The notes under the pieces are model-generated. The model was not told the DNA's origin. It saw only the letters and a program-made list of their open reading frames with translations, and ran no database searches. Below, one piece after another: positions 45,486 through 55,849 of a DNA stretch of 60,000 nucleotides. The number at the start of each line of letters is the position of its first letter. The stretch's first letter is position 1. Source of the stretch: Takakia lepidozioides. Its lineage: Eukaryota > Streptophyta > Takakiopsida > Takakiales > Takakiaceae. The stretch is taken from positions 9,054,001-9,114,000 of the forward strand of contig CM060734.1 in the NCBI GenBank assembly GCA_030704615.1. The letters are read 5' to 3'. A program made the position numbers and the translations under genes.

Positions 45486-46078
45486 AATTCCCATTGTTCT
45501 TGCTCTCATAGGGGTCGGTGGTGGAGGCTATGGAAGCGGAAATGGTTGTCTGGTGTCAGTGTGCTGCACCATCCGAAATCTTGCGGTGGTAAGGGCGTCG
45601 GCCTCAACCTGACTCAGATCGCAGCCTGGTTCCACCGGCCACACTGGGGGAGCCTCTGGCATTGTTTGTATGCCGTACTTGGGCTTTCCATACATGCAAG
45701 TCATAATGTCGTGCCTGCAGAACCAGAACTAGGTGGTTGTCGCCTCCGCAAACTTTGCATGGACAAATCTTCCTGTAAAAGTAGGAGCAGGGACAGCACC
45801 ATGTGGATTCCTCCTTATCATCTCTAAACAATGTTGCCGTGTATCCACTCGAATTGCGGAACACCTGCCTCGAAATGACGGCTTTGTGCGAGCAATTCTC
45901 CACTGTGACGCAGACACAGTTGTCTCCACAATGGCTTGGCCATACTGCATAACAGCGGGTGGAATCTGGGGCAAGCGAGCGGTGGGAATTTCTCGCACAA
46001 AATCCCCGCTTGAAGGCGATGGCGATCTTTGGGCTTCCACTGCTGGAAGACACATTGTGCGGCAACATGACGGGCCCT
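45486..46078 (-). pseudogene. MULE fragment C1 (linker before SWIM)
   Basis: The minus strand starts GPVMLPHNVSSSSGSPK, which repeats the end of MULE 1 (GPVMLPHNLSSSSGSPR at 31200). It continues LPQIPPAVMQYGQAIVETT beyond the point where MULE 1 is interrupted. Later GAVPAPTFTGRF and FWFCRHDIMTCMYGKP align with APTFTELFRPY and FSFCPDDMARCVKGT of MULE 3. It is thus a third copy of the same region. The natural continuation, a SWIM block, is at 47421-47828 on the opposite strand. Confidence 0.7.
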
Positions 46079-47037
46079 TGTTAGAGGGCTGTTTGGGACT
46101 TAGACACTTTTACGGTATCTGTGGGGTACCCTTAATTTTTACACAGACTGAGACCAACAGGAGCTTTAGGGGTGACAGCAACAAGCTTTAGGGGGGGAGA
46201 TACACAGCCCGACACAGTCTATCACAGCCAACACAGCCCGACACAGCCAGTCACAGCTTCGTACAGCCAACATAGCCCGTCACAGTCCGACACAGCCGGC
46301 CACAGCTTCGCACAGCCGACACAGCCGACACAGCCCGACACAGCCAGTCACAGTCCGTCACAGCCTGATATAGCCAGTCACAGCTCGGCACAGCTGGGGG
46401 ACAGTTATCATTGGCAGGGAACGACTGTGGGGGAACGACATCTGAAAAAGGAACGTGTACTACAGGGATGACGGTTAGTTAGGAAAGCAGTTAGAACAGC
46501 TTGTAGGTAGATAAAGCGAAGAGCGGGGACGCCTGGGAATCACTTCTTGGGGGGGAACTTCTGGCATCACGGCTTGGAAATGAAGGGGAGAGCGCATCTC
46601 TGAGTGGAAAGATGGAGAGCACGGAGTAGGAGAAGAGACGATCTATTGATACTTGATGAATGCAAGCTGTAGAATTGTAATGTGGAGTAGATTAGAGACA
46701 CCATGGCTTCAGCCTGATACTTGATAGATATCAATCTGATACATACTTCATACTCACACTGTGTAGAGAGACCTGAGTGAAGCTGTGGAATGAATGGATG
46801 AGTGGATGGAACCGGATAGATTTCTGAAGCAATCTGATACTTAATTGTAGACACTAAGGTAACTCGCTAACATGAATGCGGGAAGGAGTACAAATAGGAA
46901 ACACCCCCATGATACACTAGCTGTAGGTCATGACTGATTGTTCTGAGCGGGTTGAGTGCTTAGAGATTTCCAACTCTTCTATCTTGGAGTTCCCACCTTG
47001 GATAGCGAAGGGATGGGTGAGTAAAAACCGCTCGACA
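46079..47037 (+). repeat. LTR (959 bp), 5' type, probably of element B
   Basis: It starts TGTTAGAGGG and ends CCGCTCGACA, followed directly by a primer-binding site. It contains a CACAGCC minisatellite at 46203-46395. Near its end the sequence GATGGGTGAGTAAAA has the form of a strong splice donor. Confidence 0.9.
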
Positions 47038-47420
47038 TTTGGCGACCGTACTGGGAGACTGGTTCATGAACAACCAGATGTGACAGGCATCTGGTGGGAT
47101 CATGGTGGTTGGAGAATTAAAGAATTTGATGTGAATCAAATTCCCTGTGAAACTGAGAAGGAAAGATTGTCCAAACGATTCTTTCAGAGGTTCTTGGAAT
47201 TGCCAGACGGTTGTAAAGAAAACATTCTTAAAAGAGTGCATGATGCCATCTCTGAATGGGGTCTGGAAAAAGGAGTGATAAAGATTTATCAGGTGGCCTG
47301 TAGAGGAAGAGCACGTTGGTCACCAACACTGGTTTATGTGATAGCATTGCTATCCATTAAGCAAGTAGAGTTTGAAGGTTGGGAGGAAAGAAAGGTGAAT
47401 GTTTATACTCATATGCATAG
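46930..47420 (+). pseudogene. ORF0 of element B, N-terminal part, starting inside the LTR
   Basis: The frame opens at an ATG 108 bases before the LTR end (MTDCSERVECLEISNSSI). It reads across the LTR end and the primer-binding site (NRSTFGDRTGR) and continues into WWDHGGWRIKEFDVNQIPC and GWEERKVNVYTHMH without a stop. It then fuses in frame to MULE SWIM sequence. Before the rearrangement it would have continued at 45485. The intact frame over the primer site argues that translation from the LTR is possible. Chance openness of about 40 codons cannot be excluded. Confidence 0.6.
47038..47055 (+). other. Primer-binding site of element B
   Basis: TTTGGCGACCGTACTGGG directly follows the LTR and differs from element A at one position within this stretch. 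Confidence 0.75.
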
Positions 47421-47828
47421 AAAGCTTAAGCATCCTACACACAGTTGGGGAAAACCGAAGAGGCGGCGACCTCCCTCAAAAGTGAACGAGACAAGGATGG
47501 GGAATGCACTTCGGATGAACTGTACAATCCAGAGCTCAACAGAAGTGCCCCCACCAGGCTTCGGGCGTGTGTATCAGATGGCCACGGCAGGCTCAGCTGT
47601 TCGCAATGAGGTGTACACCATCACCATTTCAGAATTACCCACCTGCAATTGCACCGACTTCCAGATCATGGCGAACAAGGGGGCATCATCTGCCCTTGCA
47701 AGCATCTGTACTACGTGTACCTAAAAAGACTCCGGTGTAATTCCACAACTCATCACTTCATACATGCACCAGGGTTGAGCCCCCAAGAGGTGCACACTCT
47801 TCTGAATATGGATCCAGGGGACCAATGA
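47421..47828 (+). pseudogene. MULE SWIM fragment fused to ORF0
   Basis: It reads HSWGKPKRRRPPSKVNETRM, CTIQSSTEVPPPGFGRVYQM and then the SWIM start CNCTDFQIMANKG. A frame shift near 47690 puts PCKHLYYVYLKRLR in another frame. A FIHAPGLSPQEVHTLL block closes it. It matches the fragments at 4919-5128 and 31757-32286. The upstream part of this copy is C1 (45486-46078, reversed). Confidence 0.75.
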
Positions 47829-48395
47829 CCTTGGCTTGCGGTCCCAACACTATGGTACGCCCATCCTTTTCGGATAGTAGAACTGTACTGCTGCAAGTAG
47901 CTCTGACTCTAGCCACAGAAAGGTCCGACTTATGTCTTGCCTACCAGTAACATGTTTTGCTCGAACTAAGATAATACTATGTCATTCACTCGTGTTTCCA
48001 CGTGCATGTATTTTTGTGTGTTGGAGGGTTCCTGTTTTTCTGCTCTCCCAAACTTTGCTTTCCTCATTCGACCCCCGGGAAGGAAATGCGGCGCCACATT
48101 TCCAAGTAACGTCGTAGGTACTGGTAGATGCGGCATTCACCAACACCAAACTGCCCAGAAATTTCGCACGTGCGAACCCTAATGCGACACCGCATTTCCA
48201 GTTGAGTCGCAAACCTTTCCCGCCGAATACTCGAAGATGACAAAATTGTGCAGACTCTATTGGTTCAATCGCAGCAAAAGGGTCAGCTTCATTCCAATGT
48301 TAAGGCATGTAAAACCGCGGAATACTCTATACAGGCCAGTATGCGACGTCCTTTTGCCGTAGTATACTGGATTTCTCGTTGCACGGTCACTCATT
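47829..48395. other. Spacer with GGAAATGCGG palindromic modules
   Basis: Modules occur near 48080 (GGAAATGCGGCGCC then ACATTTCC) and 48182 (TGCGACACCGCATTTCC). No gene is supported. Confidence 0.4.
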
Positions 48396-48640
48396 TCCAT
48401 GAGCGGATCTAAAAAACCATGAGCGGAGTTGTTACTGACGACATATCTTCGCCGCATTACAGGATCTGGAACTTCCAAAAACGGCAAGGTCAAATAAAAA
48501 ACTATTATTTTAATACTTGTTTAATCTGCCGCATTTCCAAATTTGGAGGAGTCCGCTCATGAAATCTGCGTGTCTTAGACTTCGGCTCACCGCTCATGCG
48601 GCTCATGGCTCATGGCTCATGGTTTCTGCTCATGAAATAG
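48396..48640. repeat. MITE-like inverted-repeat element with CATGAGCGG ends
   Basis: The left side begins TTTCCATGAGCGG and has a second AAAAAACCATGAGCGG. The right side has CCGCTCATG, GCGGCTCATGG repeats and ends GCTCATGAAA. The two sides are inverted relative to each other over about 245 bp. Related ends occur at 5903-5970 and 27214-27290. No coding sequence is inside. Confidence 0.45.
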
Positions 48641-48703
48641 TAAACCTCCTGCAAATGGGCTGGCTACTCCTCAGACGACAACACATGGTAGACCGAGGAT
48701 GAT

Positions 48704-49260
48704 TTGTTCGGACCACACGACGAGTGTGATCCCGACCATAACCTTGCCCTTTTCACCGCCTTTCATAAATGGACACACAATGACTACCTAGCACACATCC
48801 ATCAACAACACACTACCCCCACCCAACCTATAGACAATCGGTATGTCCACAAGCCAATCGCTGCCCCTAATGTGCACATTGATATAACTGAATGTAACCC
48901 GGACAAAGATATCAAACATGATCATCCATTCATCCATATGGGCCCTTGCCTTTCCAATATTTACGCCCAACATGGCCACTTCATTGGATTCATCCCTAAC
49001 AATAGGCTAAAATGGCTTTGGGAAAGATACTCCGCCATTAACACATACCCACAAACTCTCCAACCCCCGAAACAAGACTTCGCTGTCGAGCTATACTGGC
49101 TCGTTGACCGCTACCTTAAAGACACCCCCCCAAGAAACCAAGATCCCTCACCAAACTAGGAAGAGCATACGCGCACCAAGTCCTGCATCAAGATATTCTT
49201 ACCCTACTTATCAGCACATTCCAGCTCACTCATTCCTACTACTCAACCCACTGACATGCC
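48704..49260 (+). pseudogene. Retroelement ORF fragment, upstream part
   Basis: An open frame of 151 codons reads FGPHDECDPDHNLALFTAFH, then KHDHPFIHMGPCLSNI and VELYWLVDRYLKDTPP. It continues in a shifted frame as TKLGRAYAHQVLHQD and STFQLTHSYYSTH. I think it belongs with the RNase H-bearing fragment at 52790-54834, whose start could follow this end, but the two are now inverted and 3.5 kb apart. The link is an inference from composition and order. Confidence 0.4.
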
Positions 49261-49267
49261 CTATGGA

Positions 49268-49530
49268 CCTCATGTCATAGAAGCATCAACACTCTACTAC
49301 CTATTTTGATGAATTATGAAAGCAACAAGGGGATTGTAAAGCCACTGGCCGGAATGGTCTGGCGCAGCTTCGTCTCAATCTTCATCTTTTTGAATATACC
49401 AACCTCTTTGACAAATAATTGTCCATAAAGGTAGTAGAGGGCTGAAGCCTCTTGACTTCATGTCATAGAAGCATCAACACTTTACTACTATCTAACAAAA
49501 TTATGAGAACAACGAGGGGGTTGTATAGGC
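49268..49530. repeat. Direct duplication of about 72 bp
   Basis: CATGTCATAGAAGCATCAAC followed by ACTACT and a GGGGATTGTA or GGGGGTTGTA end occurs at 49272-49340 and 49459-49530, separated by about 115 bp. Confidence 0.6.
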
Positions 49531-50437
49531 ATTTGGAATCCATTGACATTATTACTCTATGCGCATGTTCATGTCATGTTTGTTCATTCCTTAAAATCTG
49601 GAGATGGTCTACGAGCTGAGATGAGTAACGAGATCATATTGTACTGCCTTCTAATGTTTTCTTGCCTATGTGCATAAAGGGATTGCAAAGAAGGAGTTTG
49701 GGATCACAGTCTGTTGAGTCTGTTGAGGCATGCTCGGCCAAACCATTTTCTTTCTGCAAAAGTACATTGCCTTCATGCTCTGATTCAAGGTAAGTCCATA
49801 GTTGTCATGAACTACTGTTCAAGGTATAGATAGTAGGACGGTGCCAGGGTATTTCTTCCAATACTGTTAGTGTATGTTGTAACAATTGGAGTTCTGGAAG
49901 TACTATGCTAATGTGCTATGGTACATGTGTATACAGAGGAGAATCATCAATTTGCACCGCACATATCTCTCTTACATCATCTAGGGGATTTAAACCCAGT
50001 CCGGTGGGGGAGAATGGCGGTCTTGAAGTATTTTTATCTAGGAACTCCAACTCTCTCCGAAGAGGGCGAGCTGGGTGGTTTTGAAACATTTTTTTTGGCT
50101 TTTGCTTTTATTTCCTCCTCTCTCCCGGAAGACTCGAACTCTCTCCGAGGAGGAAGAGCATGAGGGGAATTATTCTTATCTTTACGCAAGGGAGTCGTTG
50201 ACTCTTAGGGATATCAGGGATACCCTAGTAGGGGGATTTTTACGAACCAGAGATCATGGATTCCCTTACACTCGGGACGAGTGTTCCCCATTGGTCGCCA
50301 TATATGTAGATGCATATATTGGTACACTTTTCTTTTCAGATCGTTTTTTATCATAAGACAAGCGGTTTCGACATTGTACTGCCAAAACATGTTAGTTTGT
50401 TAGTTGTCTGGAAATCGTTGGTAAAGCACGTAGGAAA
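49531..50437. other. Spacer with a short duplicated phrase
   Basis: AACTCTCTCCGA occurs at about 50049 and 50138 with similar flanks (GGAACTCCA or GACTCG before, GAGGGCGAG or GGAGGAAGAGC after). No gene is recognised. Confidence 0.3.
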
Positions 50438-50444
50438 TTAGAAA

Positions 50445-50849
50445 GTGTCTGCGACGACCATGGAGTGGAACTCTGGCATCAAGATGACCGTAGGAAGCTG
50501 CATCGACAGCAGATTAGGCTGCCAATTCGGTACTAGAAACGGCGAGTTAATCCTGTTCAAACAATACAGAACAACTGTTCCAGTCCCAGATTGCGATCTC
50601 TCTTTTCTCCTGCCTTTCAAGTCTGGTAGGAACACACGGTGAGGAGCTTGGCAATTGGTGGAAGCGACATGTATAGCGATGAAATATCGCAACAACGCAA
50701 TTGGCCGCATCGGAATGACATCAAGTCAGGACGACTTCAAACGGCGAAGCATGGACTTGTTAGCAGTGTGGAACAACTGGAGGGGACTCCGGACAACCTA
50801 TGACTCAGTGGCAGGGTCAAAGACCCCAGAGCCATCACCAGGGATTTGA
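50445..50849 (+). CDS. Two short frames, hypothetical
   Basis: A 65-codon frame (50445-50642, with GIKMTVGSCIDSRLGCQFGT) ends at a TGA just after GGTGAG-like donor sequence. A 64-codon frame follows at 50655-50849. They could be two exons of one small gene. No family is recognised, and both may be chance. Confidence 0.15.
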
Positions 50850-51899
50850 TTTCCAAATATACCACAAAATATGTGTGTAGCGAAAATACGACGAATGGCG
50901 AGAAGTGCAACTTTTTACCACCGATGGAGCTGATAATTTACAGGCTGATACAAGGTATATAGTTGTAGTTTGTCACCAATTTTGGTGATTTATGGAGCTG
51001 ATTAGCAGCGGGGCCAAATTATTGAGTCGACGGCACTCACAAGGCCTACTATTTGCATTTCGACTTCTTGGATGGATGAAAAATCCTGGAATTCGCCTTG
51101 AGGAGCTGGATGGATGAAATGACAACTCGCGCCAACTGGTCATCCAATTGGATGGATGAAAAGACTGCTTTCATTTGCCTCTAAGACTTTTCATCCATGT
51201 GGAATAGTATATTATAGATCCTCCAAAGAAACAATAGTTTAATGAATATTTTCCATTAGTCTATTAGGCACAACTATAGCTTCTCTTATTCTTCATCTAC
51301 TCATTTGATTAGTTTTCTCTTGCTTGTTGTTGTAGTGATTGCTAGCTTTTGGCTTGAGGAGGGGCTAGATCCTAGGGAGTGGAGCTTGAAACTCCCTAGT
51401 TAGGTAGGATTCTTGTAAGCTAAGGCAAAGTGGCCTAGCTTGTGGGCCTTTGAGCCATTTTCATTTGTGAAGGAAGAGGGCAATTTCATGTGGAGGAAAG
51501 TGACTTGAGGATGAGTAGGAGGGGCTGGTATGGACTTATGGACGAGAGCCCAAATGAAGGCCGCATAGAGTACCATTACTTGAGTCGATAGAGCATCCCA
51601 AGCACTCTCGCAGACAATGACAGCCTAGATTTGTTCTAGGAAACACCCAACTCAACTTATCACACTAGTTCCTATGGTCAATTGCATCTGCTACTCTCTG
51701 TAATATGACAGGCATTCACCTTTTTGCCTCGGTTGTCCCACCATTTAGTGGGGTCAGAAAAGTATTCATCCCATAGCTTCTCTTCATATCTGTTACCTGT
51801 TTTTGGATACTTTCATGTTGTCACATTGGCAGTATCATGTCAAAATCACTCCAAACAAGATTCACTCAACCAGCTAATTTGCAGAATTCAACATGCACC
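50850..51899. other. AT-rich spacer
   Basis: GGATGGATGAAA words recur at 51070-51200, loosely resembling the hairpin arms seen elsewhere. Near 51885-51950 the phrase CATGCACCTCTTTGCC occurs twice. No gene is supported. Confidence 0.3.
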
Positions 51900-52640
51900 T
51901 CTTTGCCTATTTGCAGAATTCAAAATGTTGCCATGCACCTCTTTGCCTTTTTCCAGGGCTGCCAGGCTTGCACACTGCAAACGCACACAAACGTGATGTG
52001 GTCGGGCTTCACCCCTTCGCACATCATTTGCTCATATGTCTCCAAAGCCTCCATCCCGCGCCCCTGCTGTGCACACCCTGCAATCATCGTGTTCCATGAC
52101 ACCACATCTCGCTCAGCCATACTGTCGAACACTCCCTTTACATCCTCGATGCTCCCACATTTTGCATACATGTCCACCAGGACAGTGTTCAGGATTACAT
52201 TTGGTACAATTCCAGCTTTGACGATGTCGCCATGCACGTCTTTGCCATTTTCTAGGGCTGCAAGGCTTGCATACACACTGCAAACGCACACAAACCTGAT
52301 GTGGTCGGGCTTCACTCATTCACACATCATTTTCTCATATGTCTCCAAAGCCTCCATCTCGCGCGCCCTGTTGTGCATACCCTGCAAGCATCGCACTCCA
52401 CAACACCACATTTCGTTCAGCCATGTTTTTGAACACTCCTTTTGCATCCTCGATGCTCCCACATTTGGGATACATGTCCACCAGGGTAGTGTTCAGAATG
52501 ACATCTGGTACAAATCCAGCTTTGACGATGTCACCATGGACCTCTTTCCCCTTTTCCAGAGCTCCCGGCCTTGCACCCGCATTGCAAACACAAACAAACG
52601 TGGTGTGGTTGGGCTTCACCATTCACGCAGCAGTTGCTCA
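51900..52640 (-). pseudogene. PPR (PLS-type) array, decayed
   Basis: The minus strand encodes units of 102 residues (about 306 bp), each a triplet of PPR motifs: VKPDHITFVCVCSV, then GKDVHGDIVKAGIVPNVILN, then LVDMYAKCGSIEDVKGVFDS and DVVSWNTMIAGCAQQGRG. Units start at about 52622, 52315 and 52009, the last being incomplete. The 102-residue period equals one P-L-S triplet, as in organelle RNA-editing and processing factors of plants. No transit peptide, E or DYW domain is seen. A frame break lies at about 52330, and the third unit decays at 51920, so it is a fragment or pseudogene. Near-identical units suggest recent tandem duplication. Confidence 0.8.
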
Positions 52641-52648
52641 TAGGTCTC

Positions 52649-52677
52649 CAGAGAGAGAGAGAGAGAGAGAGAGAGAA
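52649..52677 (+). repeat. (AG)n microsatellite
   Basis: About 14 AG units directly upstream of the PPR frame (on its minus strand). Confidence 0.95.
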
Positions 52678-52789
52678 GACTCCAGCCTATGGCCGGCATA
52701 ACTAAGAGCCACTTCATCTTTCGGCTAATGCCCCCTTTCGGGAGGTGGGCCCTATCTGAATAAAGAATGATGTCCTGATGGACATCAAG

Positions 52790-54834
52790 TAGCTGGGGGA
52801 GTGGAGGGGCCTATAGGCCTCTAGGGCCCTGGGGGGCCTTGGGGCGTATTAGAAGCTCCAGATTCTAATTGGCGTTTGTTGGTGATGATGGCTGTGAGGG
52901 AAAGGAGTGATGTGAGGTGGATTTCTTTGAAGCATTTATGAATAGAGGGGATGGGGATTTTGAAGTTATTATGTATATCATTGATGTTGGCGTTGAGAAT
53001 GCCGCCCCTTGTGCCGGCGGTGACGACGGTTAGCGGGCCAGTTGCCCAACCTCGTCGTCGGATTGCCAGGATTAGGGGGGCATATTTTTGTCGTTTCTCA
53101 AGAATGGAGTCACTAGGGTATCTATCATGGCATAATGTAAATTCAATGAAGAGAACGGTAAATCGTGGCCGGATGGGGAGGCAGGTGCTTGGGCATTAGT
53201 GGGTAGACCTTGGATAATGAGTATGTCCGGGCAGAGCCTAGCAGGGCAGGAACATGGTGGTCGGGTACATATGCATGGTAGCAGCCATGCCGGTACTGTG
53301 TGGTCTGGTGGTCTCCCTTGGTAGGTTCCAACATTAATGAACGTGAACCATCTTGTTTCAGCAAGTTTTGAGAAGAGTTTGTGAAGATGCCATACTGCGT
53401 GGTTGTGTCTAGTAATATGGAGGCCGTGAATAACTGGGTGTGTGCATCGGCTAAGGAGATGAGGCCAGGTGTCCCGTTCGTGATGTGTTGTTGCGCATAG
53501 TGGGCAATATGGTGATGGGAATAATTGCGGCCAGAAGATGTGTTTACGTTGATGGCCCATGTACTGGGCGTATCTGAACTTGAGTGTTTGACGGATTTGC
53601 GCATCAGTGGTAGCTTTGGTTTGCCAGAAGTGGTTTGAGAGTTTGTGGTGTAATACTTTGGATTTGGTCCATTTTTTGATGTGTACCTTTGTATGACTAA
53701 TTGAGTCGGCAGCTTATTTATTGGCTTCACGAATGAGAGTGGCTAGGAGATTACGTATTGGGCGGGGTGCAGGGGGGTCTCGGACGGGGTGGATAGACTT
53801 TGGGTCTAGTGGCGCCGAGTTGGGCGAGTAGATCCGCTTCCTCATTACTTTGGATGCCAGTGTGGGAGCGGACTTTGAGGAATTGGATTGGGTGTCTTAT
53901 AGTTATAGCAGTGTTGACAATGGTTGTAATGAGATTGCGATCAGGGTGATGGTGGTGGGAAGAAGGACGGGATATATGGTTGCAGATAAGAAATAGGGAG
54001 GTGACGCTGTCCGTGAAGATGAAGTATGGGGGGGAAGGAATCTAGCAGGAGGAGGGCATCATATATGGCCATCAGTTCGGCCCTTAGGATGGTAGCCGGG
54101 CCAGGTAGCCGGAGGGCGACCCCTTGCCTTGTTCCTACATCGGGTTGGGTGAGGGAACTGTCAGTGTAGTGCGAGTTGATGAGGGGATATTTGGGGGTGG
54201 TGTTTTGTTGATAAATTAGGGGGATCGGAGGAGGGGGTATTGTGGGTGTAATCTGGGGGGGGGGTACCGCTAGGCTCCACGCTTTGTTTGGTTTGGCCCG
54301 AGAGAGGGTGATGGTTGTTGGAGTGTAGGGGAGGTGAGGTGGGTGATGGATGGTAGCTTTCAATTTATGTTTGATGGTGAGTAACTATTCTAGTTGTTGC
54401 ATGAAGGGTGTCGGTACGTCTGTGTGGAGGGGGTGTTGTGCCTGTAAGATAAGGGTTAGTGTTGGTTCCTTCTGGTTGAGGTATTTGGGGAGAGGGGGGG
54501 TATGGACATATTTAAGCTGGTTTGGGTCTATTGTAGCAAGTAGGTTGGCTCCAGGCGGGAGACACAACAAGGGGTGAGAGGGGCAAGGGGCGTTTTGTTG
54601 TGTGAGGATGAGGATGGTGGAAGTGGAAGGGGATGAGTGTGCTGCTAATTTTGCCCATTGAAGAGCTTCGTGTGTGAGGGGGCCGGGGGGTGGGTGGGGA
54701 AAGCCCCGGCCTATCCAGGTGTGCTGGGTGGCGTTGCCTATGGCTCCAAAAACACAGCCCCGGTGGTGTGGGCTAGAAAATGTGAGTGGCGTCAGCCCTT
54801 TACTACCTTTCTTGACAATTATTTCTGTCCACAT
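52790..54834 (-). pseudogene. Retroelement ORF with RNase H domain and CCHC-like finger
   Basis: On the minus strand the first block (54834-54385) reads HTWIGRGFPHPPPGPLTHEA, then LQWAKLAAHSS. The next holds the RNase H domain: Asp in SHYTDSSLTQP, Glu in ILRAELMAIYDALLLLDS and, after a frame shift in a run of Cs near 54030, Asp in FTDSVTSLFLI, then KVRSHTGIQSNEEADLLAQL with the final His/Asp pair. So all four acidic ligands are present. Downstream is a CPLCATTHHERDTWPHLL finger with a later Cys (CTH), then RRRGWATGPLTVVTAGTRGG. No reverse-transcriptase motif is seen, so the element is incomplete. RNase H plus a CPLC finger fits the end of a non-LTR element. Confidence 0.6.
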
Positions 54835-55849
54835 AAAAAGACCATGCTATGCAACATTATTAGGTCTGCCTTCGGAGTACGCATCTATAGTATGGGTTGA
54901 AGACTCCAACCACGCTGAATGTAGAATCCATTCAGGTTGTAGTGCTCAATAAGAGCATGTTGGTGTGTTCTAGAACAGCTACCTTGTTTAGGGCGAGTTC
55001 AACATACCTCCCTTAATCTCTCGACGTGACGAAGTCAAGGGAAAATGGTGGGGTGAGCGCCATCTCATGCCTAATACCAAAAACCATAAGGCATGCACAA
55101 CATAAACACACATAAGTCAGCACATGATGGGAGGCCCCACAACACATGCATGTAATGTGCATCCACCCCCAATTTGTCCCACTGAAAATGAACTTGGGCA
55201 TAAAACTTCCTAAATGTGTTTTCAGTACTCCACATGGGCGAGGACCTTAAGGATGATCTAAAGGGCCTACCAACCCTCAAGTGGCAATACACTAAAATCT
55301 AAACTCAAGGCAGAAGCCTGCCTTTGAACAATAATCAGATGCAAAGATCATTCGATGTTCTCATTAATGAGCTTCTTGAAGATGTGGAAAGTTAGGGACT
55401 GGGGCTAAATGAGGACCATACCAACTCTTTTGTTTGTAGAAGACTAGGCCTGTAGGATATCCCTAGACTTGGGTGATATTCCTTCCAATCTCTGGCATGG
55501 GGGAGGGCATCATGCATGGACAACCTCAGGGAATTACCCACTCCCCAACATGGCCTGAAATTTAAACCCAAGGCGGAAAGCCTGCCTTTTATCAACAACA
55601 AACATAAGCATTCAGACAAAAACAAAGGAGGATCTGAAATGCCCATTGCGTAGGAAAGCAATAGACCTTATTCACTTCCTCATTCGTTCTCACTTTGGAA
55701 TGACAGCAGACAGAGGCTCTCACGGAATCCTTGGCCTTCGGGGGCTCCACATTTTAGCTACTCACACAGAGCGGTTTCATATCTGTGTGAAAGCTAGGCT
55801 TCGGCGAGGAAATGTGGAAAGCCCGAACCATTTATATCTAAACCACAAA
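54835..55849. other. Spacer without recognised gene
   Basis: Two similar phrases, ATCTAAACTCAAGGCAGAAG near 55297 and ATTTAAACCCAAGGCGGAA near 55560, mark a weak duplication with AGCCTGCCTTT after each. The other end of the hAT element should lie here or to the left, but I could not find a CAGGGTTGCA-type terminus. Confidence 0.3.

Noticed and set aside
46078-46079. Target-site duplication for element B
   Set aside because: The flanks are GCCCT beside the LTR at 46079 and GGGAG beside the LTR at 33879. They do not match in either orientation.
54835-55849. 3' terminus of the hAT element
   Set aside because: No CAGGGTTGCA-like inverted copy and no second AGTATGAG was found here.
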